Of a stretch of DNA of 64,000 nt, positions 43,270 through 53,497 are shown one piece after another. This DNA is from Pelagerythrobacter marinus (GTDB taxonomy: Bacteria > Pseudomonadota > Alphaproteobacteria > Sphingomonadales > Sphingomonadaceae), in NCBI RefSeq assembly GCF_009827515.1, contig NZ_WTYO01000002.1:1-64000 (forward strand), given 5' to 3'. The notes below the pieces were generated by a model. It was not told the DNA's origin and did no database searches. It saw nothing but the letters and a program-made list of their open reading frames with translations. Both the position numbers and the translations under genes were made by a program. The first letter of the stretch is position 1. Every line of letters starts with the position of its first letter.

Positions 43270-43272
43270 CCC

Positions 43273-44037
43273 ATGGATCGAATGGATACGCAAAGAAGTT
43301 TTTCGTTTTCTTCGTTCGACGGCACCGAACTGGCCGTCCACCGGATGGGAGCGGGGCGCCCGGTCCTGCTGCTCCACGGCCTGTTCTCGAGCGCGGAGAT
43401 GAACTGGGTCCGCTTCGGCCACGCGGGCAAGCTGGCGGACGCGGGGTTCGAGGCGATCATGCCCGACTTGCGCGCGCACGGGGCAAGCGGCAAGCCGCAC
43501 GACCCGGAAAGCTATCCGCCCGGTGTCCTGGCGCGCGATGTCGCGGCGCTGGTCGCCGCGCTGGAGCTGGACGATTACGATCTCGTCGGGTTCTCGCTCG
43601 GCGCCCGCACCGCGGCCCGTTCCGTGATCGAGGGGCAGCGCCCTCGCCGCCTGGTGCTGGCCGGCATGGGGCTGGAGGGGCTGGCCGGGTGGAATCGCCG
43701 GGCCGCCTATTTCATCGATGCGATCGACCGTTTCGACCAGGTGAAGCGCGGCGATCCCGCCTTCATGCCGGTCAGTTTCATGAAGACGATGAAGATCGAC
43801 CGCGTCGCCGCGCGGCTGCTGTTGCAGGCGGTGGACGACACCGACCCGGGGGAACTGGCGCGGATCACGATGCCCACGCTCGTCCTGTGCGGGGACAAGG
43901 ACGACGACAACGGCTCCGCCGAACGGCTGGCGGCGACTTTGCCCGATGCCCGCCACGTCACGATTCCCGGCACGCACATGGGCTCGGTAACCGAGGGGGC
44001 GCTGGGCGACGAACTGGTCGCCTTTCTCGGCGGCTGA
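43273..44037 (+). CDS. alpha/beta hydrolase
   Basis: A 254-residue hydrolase. It has an HGLFSS oxyanion strand (VLLLHGLFSSAEMNW), the nucleophile elbow GFSLGA (Ser108), the acid region LVLCGDKDDD, and the final His in PGTHMGSV. The catalytic triad therefore looks intact. The substrate is unknown; the sequence resembles esterase/3-oxoadipate enol-lactonase-like enzymes. Its first ~20 residues recur in the upstream chimeric remnant. The start may be the ATG at 43273 or 43282. Confidence 0.85.
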   Translation: MDRMDTQRSFSFSSFDGTELAVHRMGAGRPVLLLHGLFSSAEMNWVRFGHAGKLADAGFEAIMPDLRAHGASGKPHDPESYPPGVLARDVAALVAALELDDYDLVGFSLGARTAARSVIEGQRPRRLVLAGMGLEGLAGWNRRAAYFIDAIDRFDQVKRGDPAFMPVSFMKTMKIDRVAARLLLQAVDDTDPGELARITMPTLVLCGDKDDDNGSAERLAATLPDARHVTIPGTHMGSVTEGALGDELVAFLGG

Positions 44038-44149
44038 GGTTCCGGCTGGCGGGCCGACGCGCCTATCGGCTTGATTCACCTCGCGCTGCGGCTAACAAAC
44101 CGGTATCTGCGGAAACCGCATTGCCGATCGAGAGAGGACCGCCACCGCC

Positions 44150-45997
<1,848 letters not shown>

Positions 45998-46058
45998 GCG
46001 TGCCGGCGGGCGGGTGCGGCGGCCGGGCGATGCGCGCTTGAGCGGCCCGGAAACGCGC

Positions 46059-46502
46059 ATGGCGACGGTGGGCTGGCGCGAGCTGGTCCACCTGCCCGAA
46101 CTGGGGCTGCACAATGTCCCGGCCAAGATCGACACGGGGGCGCGGACATCCTCGCTCCATGGCGTCGTGCTGGAGAAGTTCGCACGCGACGGCGCGGAAT
46201 ACGTGCGTTTCGCGGTCGATTTTGAACGCCAGCACGTCCGCCAGGTGTGCGAGGCGGTGCACGTCGACAGGCGCGGCATCACCAGTTCCAACGGCAAGAC
46301 CCAGTTTCGCTATGTCATCAAGACGCCACTGAGGATCGGTAATCTCGAATTCCGTGCCGAGATCAGCCTTGCCGATCGTTCGGACATGAAATTCCCGATG
46401 CTTGTCGGCCGTTCTGCGCTAAGGTGCCGGTTCGTCGTCGACTCGGGGCATTCGTGGCTTCAAACCCCCGGGCTCGAGGTGGAAAAAGGCTACAAACCAT
46501 GA
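46059..46502 (+). CDS. rimB: RimB-type retropepsin-like protease (RimK/LysX partner)
   Basis: A 147-residue protein of the ATP-grasp-associated retropepsin-like family (often annotated ATP-dependent zinc protease). The catalytic-type motif is [12 protein letters not shown] (Asp25), followed by strands and a C-terminal [16 protein letters not shown]. Members of this family sit next to rimK. In Pseudomonas the RimABK system uses the protease RimB together with RimK in controlling ribosomal protein S6 modification. The ATG at 46059 is preferred; 15 further in-frame codons upstream lack homology. It is ten bases before rimK. No rimA is present. Confidence 0.85.
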   Translation: MATVGWRELVHLPELGLHNVPAKIDTGARTSSLHGVVLEKFARDGAEYVRFAVDFERQHVRQVCEAVHVDRRGITSSNGKTQFRYVIKTPLRIGNLEFRAEISLADRSDMKFPMLVGRSALRCRFVVDSGHSWLQTPGLEVEKGYKP

Positions 46503-46512
46503 TCTTGCAGCC

Positions 46513-47418
46513 ATGAAAATCGCCATGCTCGCGCGCAATGCGGAACTCTATTCGCACCGGCGACTGGTCGAGGCGGCGGAGGAGCGGGGGCACACGCTCG
46601 ACATTCTCAACACCTTGCGCTGTACCGTCCATATCGCCAGCCACCGGCCGACCGTCAGCTACAACGGCGAAACGGTGAGCGGATATGACGCGGTGATCCC
46701 GCGCATCGGCGCATCGATCACCAATTACGGCCTGGCGATCCTGCGCCAGTTCGAGATGGCCGGGGTCTGGCCGCTGAACGAAAGCGTCGCGATCGGGCGC
46801 AGCCGCGACAAGCTGCGTTCGATGCAGATCCTTGCCAAGCATGGCCTCGGCCTGCCGCTGACCGCCTTCGCCCACGATCCGAAGCAGACCGGGGAAGTGA
46901 TCCGGTCGGTCAAGGGGCCGCCGGTGGTGATCAAGCTGCTGGAGGGGACGCAGGGGATCGGCGTCGTCCTGGCCGAGACGGAAGCGAGCGCGAAGTCGGT
47001 GATCGAGGCGTTCCGCGGGGCCAACGTCAACATCCTGGTGCAGGAATTCATCAAGGAAGCCGGCGGCACCGATATCCGCGCGCTGGTGCTCGGGGGCAAG
47101 GTGGTCGCCGCGATGCAGCGCACCGGCGCCCCCGACGATTTCCGGTCCAACCTCCACCGGGGTGGCAGTGCGAAGCTGATCAAGATCACGCCCGAAGAAC
47201 GCTCGACCGCGGTGCGCGCCGCGCGCAAGATGGGCCTCAACGTCTGCGGCGTGGACATGTTGCGCAGCGATCACGGCCCGGTGATCATGGAAGTCAATTC
47301 CTCGCCCGGTCTCGAGGGGATCGAGGCCGCGACGGGCAAGGACATCGCCGGCATGATCATCGATTTCGTCGCCGCCAATGCCAAGGCCTGGAAAACCAGG
47401 ACGAAGGGGAAGGGGTGA
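46513..47418 (+). CDS. rimK: RimK-type ribosomal protein S6 glutamate ligase
   Basis: ATP-grasp ligase of 301 residues. The E. coli homologue adds glutamates to the C-terminus of ribosomal protein S6. It shows [80 protein letters not shown], and the Mg-binding [12 protein letters not shown]. It is very close to E. coli RimK, so ligase activity is likely. However, the S6 encoded nearby at 49.9 kb ends in Asp with a basic tail, so the target or the number of added residues may differ. Confidence 0.92.
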   Translation: MKIAMLARNAELYSHRRLVEAAEERGHTLDILNTLRCTVHIASHRPTVSYNGETVSGYDAVIPRIGASITNYGLAILRQFEMAGVWPLNESVAIGRSRDKLRSMQILAKHGLGLPLTAFAHDPKQTGEVIRSVKGPPVVIKLLEGTQGIGVVLAETEASAKSVIEAFRGANVNILVQEFIKEAGGTDIRALVLGGKVVAAMQRTGAPDDFRSNLHRGGSAKLIKITPEERSTAVRAARKMGLNVCGVDMLRSDHGPVIMEVNSSPGLEGIEAATGKDIAGMIIDFVAANAKAWKTRTKGKG

Positions 47419-47481
47419 GGGAACCTCTCTCCGTCGCCCGGGCCTGATCCGGCGGCGACGGCAAGGCCGGCATCCAGCGCC

Positions 47482-48921
47482 TTACCGGAACGGCGGTTCG
47501 TTGAACGCCCTCAGCTTGCGCGAGTGCAGGCGGTTGCCTTCCTCGCGCAGGAGGCGGCAGGTCGTGACGCCGATCTGCATGTGGGCGGCGATGGCTTCTT
47601 CGTAGAACTTGTTCGCCTGGCCGGGCAGCTTGATCTCGCCGTGGAGCGGCTTGTCCGACACGCACAGGAGCGTGCCGTAGGGGACGCGGAAGCGATAGCC
47701 CTGGGCGGCGATGGTGGCGCTTTCCATGTCGATCCCGACCGCGCGGCTGAGCGAGAGGCGGCGGGCCGACTGGGTATAGCGCAGTTCCCAGTTGCGATCG
47801 TCGGTCGTCACCACGGTGCCGGTGCGCATTCGCCGCTTGAGGTTGGCCCCGTGCGTTCCGCTGACGTCCTCCGCCGCCTTGGCGAGCGCCTGCTGGACTT
47901 CGGCGATCGCGGGCAGCGGGATCTCGGGCGGCAGGACGGGGTCGAGCACGTGGTCGTCGCGCAAGTAGGCATGGGCGAGCACGTAGTCGCCGATCTTCTG
48001 GCTCGGCCGCAGGCCGCCGCAGTGTCCGATCATCAGCCACGCCTCGGGCCGCAGCACGGCCAGGTGGTCGCAGATCGTCTTGGCGTTCGACGGGCCGACG
48101 CCGATGTTGACCAGGGTGATCCCGCCGCGGTTCTTGCCGATCAGGTGATAGGCGGGCATCTGGTGCCGGCGCCATGCGGTGTCCGACAGCTCGGCCCGGG
48201 CATTCTCGCGCGGGGTGTCGATATAGAGCCCGCCGGCCCCGGCGAGCGCGGTGCAGTCGTCGTTGCCCAGCTGCGCGCCGGCCCAGTCCACGAACTCGTC
48301 GACGTAGCGGTGATAGTTGGTGAAGAGGATGAAGCGCTGGAAATGCGCCGGGTCGGTGCCGGTATAGTGCGCGAGGCGCGCGAGGCTGAAATCGGTCCGC
48401 AGCCCGTCGAACAGCGACAGGGGGAACGGATCGCCCGGCGCGCCCAGCTCGTAGCCGTCGGCGATCTCGTCGCCGATGTCGGCCAGCTCGGTCGCGGGGA
48501 AATGCCGCGCCAGCTCGTTGGGGCTGATGCCGGCCAGCTCGGCCCCGGCATCGCCGTCGAGCACGTAGGGAAAGGGGATTTCCTGGCGCGAGGCGCCGAC
48601 TTCGCAATCGACGTCGTAATCGCTGGCGATCAGGCGCAGCTGTTCGGCCAGGTAGTCGGCGAAAAGCCGGGGCCGGGTGACGGTCGTGGCATAGATCCCC
48701 GGGGCGTTGAGCCGGCCGTAGGCGCGGCTGCTGTCGGCCGGGCGGGCCCCGCCACGGAAGCGCAGGCGAATCTCGGGGTAGGCATAGCTGCCGTCGCTGC
48801 GCTTTTCGGGCTTGGGCAGGGTGCCCTCGCGCGCGAAGGCGACGATATCGGCGCGGAGCCGTTCGACCGACTCGTCGTAGAGCCGGATCAGGTCTTCGAT
48901 GATCTTTTCGGGTGATTCCAT
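47482..48921 (-). CDS. amn: AMP nucleosidase
   Basis: Cleaves AMP to adenine and ribose-5-phosphate. The 479-residue protein has the N-terminal Amn domain (KIIEDLIRLYDESVERLRADI, RLRFRGGARPADSSRAYGRL) and a C-terminal nucleoside-phosphorylase-like domain with ITLVNIGVGPSNAKTICDHLAVLRPEAWLMIGHCGGLR and GIDMESATIAAQGYRFRVPYGTLLCVSDKPLHGE. Length and both domains match E. coli Amn. The start is taken at the ATG at 48921 (MESPEKIIEDL). Convergent with rimK. Confidence 0.95.
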   Translation of the reverse strand: MESPEKIIEDLIRLYDESVERLRADIVAFAREGTLPKPEKRSDGSYAYPEIRLRFRGGARPADSSRAYGRLNAPGIYATTVTRPRLFADYLAEQLRLIASDYDVDCEVGASRQEIPFPYVLDGDAGAELAGISPNELARHFPATELADIGDEIADGYELGAPGDPFPLSLFDGLRTDFSLARLAHYTGTDPAHFQRFILFTNYHRYVDEFVDWAGAQLGNDDCTALAGAGGLYIDTPRENARAELSDTAWRRHQMPAYHLIGKNRGGITLVNIGVGPSNAKTICDHLAVLRPEAWLMIGHCGGLRPSQKIGDYVLAHAYLRDDHVLDPVLPPEIPLPAIAEVQQALAKAAEDVSGTHGANLKRRMRTGTVVTTDDRNWELRYTQSARRLSLSRAVGIDMESATIAAQGYRFRVPYGTLLCVSDKPLHGEIKLPGQANKFYEEAIAAHMQIGVTTCRLLREEGNRLHSRKLRAFNEPPFR

Positions 48922-48977
48922 CGGGGGCAGATAGCGCCGCCCGCGTGACAATTCAAAGTCCGCCGGCCAGCCGCATG

Positions 48978-49015
48978 AAAAAAGGCGCGACCCTGTGAAG
49001 GGCCGCGCCTTTTTC
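48978..49015 (-). terminator. rplI-operon terminator (works in both directions)
   Basis: AAAAGGCGCG and CGCGCCTTTT form the stem around a short loop that itself can pair (CCCT/AGGG). On the minus strand it is followed by a T-run, ending the rpsF-rpsR-rplI transcript. A T-run on the other strand makes it symmetrical. Confidence 0.85.
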
Positions 49016-49047
49016 GATTGTTCCGGGCTTGCGCCGGGCGCGGGAGA

Positions 49048-49689
49048 TCAGCTTTCGCCGGTCTCTTCCTCGGCCGCGGCTTCGCCTTCGCCGGCATCCT
49101 GTTCGAGCATGTCGGCCGGGATCTCGCCCGGTTCGAGCGTCGGATCGACGGCATTGGCCTGGGCCATTTCCTCGATTTCCTTCTGCTCGTCTTCGAACAT
49201 CTGCGCGATCACGTCGATGCCCTGGCTCTGCAGTTCGGCCTCGTCCTCCGAGCGGGCCACGTTGGCCTTGACGGTGACGTGAACTTCCGGATGCAGCGTG
49301 ATCGTGACATCGTGCATGCCGATGGTCTTGATCGGGTGGCCCATGACGACCTGGCGCTTGTCGATCTCGTGGCCCTTGTCGGCCAGGCCGGTCACGATAT
49401 CGCGCACGTTGACCGACCCGTAGAGCTGGCCGGCATTGGACGAGGCACGGATCAGGACGATCTCGACGCCGTCGATCTTTTCGCCCTGCTTCTCGGCCTC
49501 GCCACGACGTTCCGCGTTTTCCTTCTCCAGGCGTTCACGGTTCGCTTCGAAGACCTTGCGGTTCGCGTCGTTGGCGCGCAGCGCCTTCTTCTGCGGCAGG
49601 AGGAAGTTGCGGGCGTAGCCGTCCTTGACGGTCACGACATCGCCGATGTTGCCCAGGTTGCCGATGCGTTCGAGGAGGATGATGTCCAT
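49048..49689 (-). CDS. rplI: 50S ribosomal protein L9
   Basis: Large-subunit protein of 213 residues. The N-terminal domain [37 protein letters not shown] is highly conserved, followed by the long connecting helix and a C-terminal domain ([17 protein letters not shown]). A C-terminal acidic extension of about 60 residues (from DEAELQSQ to EEETGES) is longer than in E. coli and typical of alphaproteobacteria. Last gene of the rpsF-rpsR-rplI operon. Confidence 0.97.
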   Translation of the reverse strand: MDIILLERIGNLGNIGDVVTVKDGYARNFLLPQKKALRANDANRKVFEANRERLEKENAERRGEAEKQGEKIDGVEIVLIRASSNAGQLYGSVNVRDIVTGLADKGHEIDKRQVVMGHPIKTIGMHDVTITLHPEVHVTVKANVARSEDEAELQSQGIDVIAQMFEDEQKEIEEMAQANAVDPTLEPGEIPADMLEQDAGEGEAAAEEETGES

Positions 49690-49702
49690 GTCTATTCTCC
49701 TC

Positions 49703-49927
49703 TCACTTCACGACGTAGGGCAGCAGGCCGATGTGCCGCGCGCGCTTGATCGCCTTGGCGAGTTCGCGCTGCTTCTTGGCACTGACGGCGGTGATGCGGC
49801 TGGGCACGATCTTGCCCCGTTCGGACATGAAACCCTGGAGCAGGCGCACGTCCTTGTAATCGATCTTCGGCGCGTTCTTGCCCGCGAACGGGCAGGACTT
49901 GCGGCGGCGGAAAAACGGACGGGCCAT
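49703..49927 (-). CDS. rpsR: 30S ribosomal protein S18
   Basis: A 74-residue protein, [14 protein letters not shown] followed by [25 protein letters not shown] and [18 protein letters not shown]. It forms a heterodimer with S6 on the 30S platform. The open frame continues upstream without homology; the ATG at 49927 overlaps the rpsF stop by one base (TGATG), so the two subunits are translated together. Confidence 0.97.
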   Translation of the reverse strand: MARPFFRRRKSCPFAGKNAPKIDYKDVRLLQGFMSERGKIVPSRITAVSAKKQRELAKAIKRARHIGLLPYVVK

Positions 49928-50292
49928 CAGTCGCGCTCCTCGCGGTCGGCGCGACGCTTGCGGTCGCGGTCGCTCTTGCGCATCATCACGCTGGGGCCGC
50001 TCTCGTGCTCTTCGACGCGCACGGTCATGTAGCGGATGACGTCTTCGTTGATACGGGTCTGGCGCTCCAGTTCCTCGACAACGGAGCCGGGGCCCTCGAT
50101 GTTGAGCAGCACGAAGTGCGCCTTGCGGTTGCGGTCGATCTTGTACGCGAGGCTCTTGAGGCCCCAGGTCTCGGTCTTGGTGACCTTGCCGTCGTTCTTC
50201 TCGACGATTTCGGTGGCGGTTGCCGCCAGCGCGTCGACCTGGCTCTGGCTCAGGTCCTGCCGCGCGAGAAAGACATGCTCGTAGAGAGCCAT
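49927..50292 (-). CDS. rpsF: 30S ribosomal protein S6
   Basis: A 121-residue protein. The core [46 protein letters not shown] and [13 protein letters not shown] is the S6 ferredoxin-like fold. The C-terminal tail of about 28 residues is strongly basic ([17 protein letters not shown]) and ends in Asp, unlike the Glu-Glu ending of E. coli S6, which is the RimK acceptor. A promoter and a 5'-end hairpin lie upstream. Confidence 0.97.
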   Translation of the reverse strand: MALYEHVFLARQDLSQSQVDALAATATEIVEKNDGKVTKTETWGLKSLAYKIDRNRKAHFVLLNIEGPGSVVEELERQTRINEDVIRYMTVRVEEHESGPSVMMRKSDRDRKRRADREERD

Positions 50293-50367
50293 GCTTCGCT
50301 TCCTTCACTCTGCAATGCCGATCGCTGGCTGATCCGCGGGATTGCGGGGCCCCTCCGGCTTTCTTCT

Positions 50368-50404
50368 TTCCTGCCGGGCGACTGCGGTCGCCGGGCGGCA
50401 GGAA
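50368..50404 (-). promoter_or_regulatory. hairpin at the 5' end of the rpsF operon mRNA
   Basis: On the minus strand, TTCCTGCCG pairs with CGGCAGGAA, and GGCGAC with GTCGCC, around a CGCA loop. A three-base CCC bulge sits on the 5' side beside a CCG. It begins at the predicted transcription start and ends about 76 bases before rpsF. A bulged stem with conserved CCG is the known form of the S6:S18-binding autoregulatory leader found in several phyla. Whether this one binds S6:S18 is inference. Confidence 0.6.
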
Positions 50405-50410
50405 GGCGCG

Positions 50411-50438
50411 CACATAGCGGCCTGGGCGCGGAATGCAA
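50411..50438 (-). promoter_or_regulatory. rpsF operon promoter
   Basis: On the minus strand, TTGCAT (50433-50438), a 16-bp spacer and TATGTG (50411-50416) predict a start near 50404, exactly where the leader hairpin begins. Confidence 0.6.
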
Positions 50439-50510
50439 GGCCAAGGTTGGGCTTGTGCCGGCCGGTGGCTCGCGGCAGGGCAGGGGAAAGCTTGCGAAAC
50501 AGGAGGTTCG

Positions 50511-51455
50511 ATGCCCGGCGGACTGGTGGCCCTGCTCGATGACGTTTCCGTGATTGCCCGCACGGCGGCCGCCTCGATCGACGATGTCGGCGTGGCGGCG
50601 AGCCGCGCGGGCACGAAGGCGGCCGGGGTCGTGATCGACGACGCGGCGGTCACGCCTTCCTATGTCACCGGGCTTTCGCCCGCGCGCGAGTTGCCGATCA
50701 TCTGGAAGATCACCAAGGGCAGCTTCAGGAACAAGCTGCTGATCCTGCTGCCCGGCGCCCTGCTGCTCAGCGAGTTCCTGCCGGCGGCGATCATCTTCGT
50801 CCTCATGCTCGGCGGGGCCTATCTCAGCTACGAAGGGGCGGAGAAAGTCCTGGAGAAGCTGGGCGGCGCGAAGCACGGGAAGACGCTGGACGATCCGATC
50901 GAGGACCCGGCCGCGTTCGAGAAGAAGCGCGTGTCGGGCGCGATCCGCACCGATCTGATCCTGTCGGCGGAGATCATGGCGATCACGCTCAACGAAGTCG
51001 CGGTCGAGACATTCCTCACCCGCGCGGCGGTCCTCGCGCTGGTCGGCGCGGTCATAACCGTGGTCGTCTACGGCTCGGTCGCGCTGATCGTGAAGATGGA
51101 CGACGTCGGCCTGCACCTGGCGGGTCGCGAATCGACGCTCTCGCGCCGGGTCGGCCGGTTCCTCCTGGCCGCGATGCCGAAACTGCTCGTCGCGCTCTCG
51201 CTGATCGGGACGGTCGCGATGCTCTGGGTCGGGGGCGGGATCATCCTTCACGGGCTGCACGAACTGGGCCTGCACGCCCCGGCCGACTGGGCCCACGCGG
51301 TGCAGCACGCGGTCGAAGGGGCGACCGGCGCGCTATCGGGCATCCTGGGCTGGGCGACTTACGCGGCCCTGTCGGCCCTGTTCGGCCTCGTCCTCGGCGG
51401 CGCGATCGCCTTCGTTCTGCACAAGGTCCTGGGCCTGGGGGGCGAGGCGCACTAG
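50511..51455 (+). CDS. DUF808 inner-membrane protein (YedI-like)
   Basis: A 314-residue DUF808 protein. The N-terminus [47 protein letters not shown] is characteristic. It is followed by several transmembrane segments ([76 protein letters not shown]) and a cytoplasmic GVGLH-type loop. The function is unknown. AGGAGG lies four bases before the ATG, deciding the start at 50511. It overlaps the convergent MurC-like gene by four bases. Confidence 0.88.
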   Translation: MPGGLVALLDDVSVIARTAAASIDDVGVAASRAGTKAAGVVIDDAAVTPSYVTGLSPARELPIIWKITKGSFRNKLLILLPGALLLSEFLPAAIIFVLMLGGAYLSYEGAEKVLEKLGGAKHGKTLDDPIEDPAAFEKKRVSGAIRTDLILSAEIMAITLNEVAVETFLTRAAVLALVGAVITVVVYGSVALIVKMDDVGLHLAGRESTLSRRVGRFLLAAMPKLLVALSLIGTVAMLWVGGGIILHGLHELGLHAPADWAHAVQHAVEGATGALSGILGWATYAALSALFGLVLGGAIAFVLHKVLGLGGEAH

Positions 51456-52876
51456 AGGCGGGCGAGCAGGTCGCGCGCGAACGTTCCCAGCGTGTCGTCG
51501 CGCGCGCCCATGATCACCACCCGGTCGCCCGGGCGCGCGATCGACACGATCCGGTCGCCGCAGGCCTTGCGCGAGGGGATATATTCGGCCTCTCCCCCGG
51601 CTTCCTCGATCAGGCGCACGATCCGCTCGCTGCCCTGGCTGCGATCGACCGTGCCGCCGAAATAGACCGGATCGCACAGGATCGTCCGGTCTTCGGCGGC
51701 AAGCTCGCGCGCGAAAGTTTCGGCCAGTTCGGCCCCCATCTGGCGCAAGGGGCCATAGCCGTGGGGCTGGAAGAAGGCGATCACCCGCCCTTCGTGCGCC
51801 TTCAGCGTCCGCAGGGTGGCGGCGCATTTTTCGGGGTTGTGCCCGAAGTCGTCGATCACGGTGATGCCGCTGGCGGAAATGCCGACCATGTCGAACCGGC
51901 GCGCGAGACCGCGGAAATCCGCCAGCGCGGCAACCGCGGCGGCCACCGGCACGCCGGCGGCCGCGGCGGCGGCAATCGCCGCCAGCGCATTCGACAGGTT
52001 GTGCCGGCCCGGCATGTTCAGCGTCAGCGCGTGTTCGCTGCCGTCGTGGCGATCGACGACCAGCGCGGCCTGGCGGATCGGCCCTTCGGCGACCGAACCG
52101 GGCACGACCCCGATCTGCGCCTTTTCCTGCGCGATCCCGAACGTGATCACCTCGTTCGCGCGCGGCAGGAGGGCCAGGGCCTCCTCGTCGTCGGCATTGA
52201 TCACCGCGATCCGGCTGCGGCCGAGGAAGTCGCCGAACAGCTGGCGCAGTTCGTCCATTTCCTTGTGGTCGAGGCTGACGTTTAGCAGCGCGCCGATCGC
52301 CGGGCGATAGAGCGCGATCGACCCGTCGCTCTCGTCCACTTCGCTGACATAGATGCTCTTCCCGCCGACGAGCGCGCTCGCATTGGGCCGTTCGTCGGAT
52401 ACGAAGTTCTTCATCACCGCGCCGTTCATCACCGTGGGATCGCGGCCCACGGCGTGCATGATCCATCCCAGCATCCCGGTCACGGTGGACTTCCCGCTCG
52501 TCCCCGCCACGGCCAGCCCGGCGCCGGCGGTGTTGAACAGGATCGAGTTGAGCTGCGCGCGGCTCATCCGAAGGCAGCCCAGTTCGTTGGCCCGGACGAT
52601 CTCGGGCACGCTGTCCTCGACCGCGGCCGAGGCGACCAGGATCTGCCGGTCGGAGACGATGCCGCTGCCGTCCTGCGGGTGCAGCGCGAATCCCTGGCTT
52701 TCGAGGGCCGCGAACTTGGCCGGCGTGCGCCCCTGGTCGCGGCTGCGGTCGCTGCCGGCGACTTCGGCCCCGCGCCCCTTCACGATTTGGGCCAGCGGCA
52801 ACATGCCCGATCCGCCGATCCCGCAGAAAAAGAACGGGCGGGCGAAAAGCTCTTCGGTCGTGGGGATTTCATGCAT
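51452..52876 (-). CDS. MurC-like Mur ligase family protein
   Basis: A 474-residue Mur ligase. It has an N-terminal Rossmann FFFCGIGGSGMLPLA, the ATP loop GTSGKST (residues 125-131) where true MurC and Mpl have GTHGKT, VDESDGSI, NVSLDHKEMDE, a central HNLSNALAA, and a C-terminal DDFGHNPEKCAATL and FFQPHGYGPLRQM. Both MurC (Q-P-H-R) and Mpl signatures are altered, and the gene is outside any cell-wall cluster. It may be an alternative MurC, an Mpl-like recycling ligase, or a ligase with another amide product. Divergent from secG. Confidence 0.85.
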   Translation of the reverse strand: MHEIPTTEELFARPFFFCGIGGSGMLPLAQIVKGRGAEVAGSDRSRDQGRTPAKFAALESQGFALHPQDGSGIVSDRQILVASAAVEDSVPEIVRANELGCLRMSRAQLNSILFNTAGAGLAVAGTSGKSTVTGMLGWIMHAVGRDPTVMNGAVMKNFVSDERPNASALVGGKSIYVSEVDESDGSIALYRPAIGALLNVSLDHKEMDELRQLFGDFLGRSRIAVINADDEEALALLPRANEVITFGIAQEKAQIGVVPGSVAEGPIRQAALVVDRHDGSEHALTLNMPGRHNLSNALAAIAAAAAAGVPVAAAVAALADFRGLARRFDMVGISASGITVIDDFGHNPEKCAATLRTLKAHEGRVIAFFQPHGYGPLRQMGAELAETFARELAAEDRTILCDPVYFGGTVDRSQGSERIVRLIEEAGGEAEYIPSRKACGDRIVSIARPGDRVVIMGARDDTLGTFARDLLARL

Positions 52877-52944
52877 CGCGCGGGTTGGTATTCAGTTGTC
52901 GGGGCCGATACAAGCGCGCTCGACCGCGCGGGCCAATCGGCGGC

Positions 52945-52972
52945 TTGCCCCGCCGCGTCACAATCCCTAGAT
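52945..52972 (+). promoter_or_regulatory. secG promoter
   Basis: TTGCCC (52945-52950), 16 bp and CTAGAT (52967-52972), about 55 bp before the secG ATG. Confidence 0.4.
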
Positions 52973-53028
52973 GCCGGGCGCAGACAGTGCCGCGCGCCCC
53001 GCGCCGGCGAACCGATCGAGATTGATAG

Positions 53029-53406
53029 ATGTCCCTGTTCCTTTTCCTCTTCGTGCTCCAGGCGATTGTCGCCGCCGCCCTGGTCGGCGTGGTCCTGATG
53101 CAGCGGTCCGAAGGCGGCGGCCTCGGCATCGGCGGCAGCCCGACCGGGCTGATGAGCGCGAGGGGCGCGGCCGATTTCCTGTCGCGCGCGACCAAGTGGC
53201 TGGCGATCCTGTTCGTCGCCCTGTCGATCGCGCTGGCGGCGATCGCCGCCGAATCGGGCGGGCAGGACAGCATTACCTCGACCCTGGATCGCTCGCTCCC
53301 GGCCGATCCGCTGGGCCAGGCCGCGGGCGGCACGGCTCAGCCGACGGCACCGGCGGCCGATCCGGCGCCCGGTGCCGACGATCCGCTCGCCGGCGCGAGC
53401 GAATAA
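53029..53406 (+). CDS. secG: preprotein translocase subunit SecG
   Basis: Small SecYEG subunit of 125 residues with two transmembrane helices (LFLFVLQAIVAAALVGVVLMQ and LAILFVALSIALAAIAAES) and the conserved loop QRSEGGGLGIGGSPTGLMSARGAADFLSRAT. The Ala/Pro/Asp-rich tail after residue 85 is typical of alphaproteobacteria. It is followed 91 bp later by pyrG, the usual neighbour in this group. Confidence 0.95.
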   Translation: MSLFLFLFVLQAIVAAALVGVVLMQRSEGGGLGIGGSPTGLMSARGAADFLSRATKWLAILFVALSIALAAIAAESGGQDSITSTLDRSLPADPLGQAAGGTAQPTAPAADPAPGADDPLAGASE

Positions 53407-53497
53407 CCCCGCAATCGCAGGAAATGTGGATTGCGGGCCATGGCCCGCCGCATTCCGCTTGCCCCGACTCCACTCGCACGCTTAAGGCCCGACTCCC

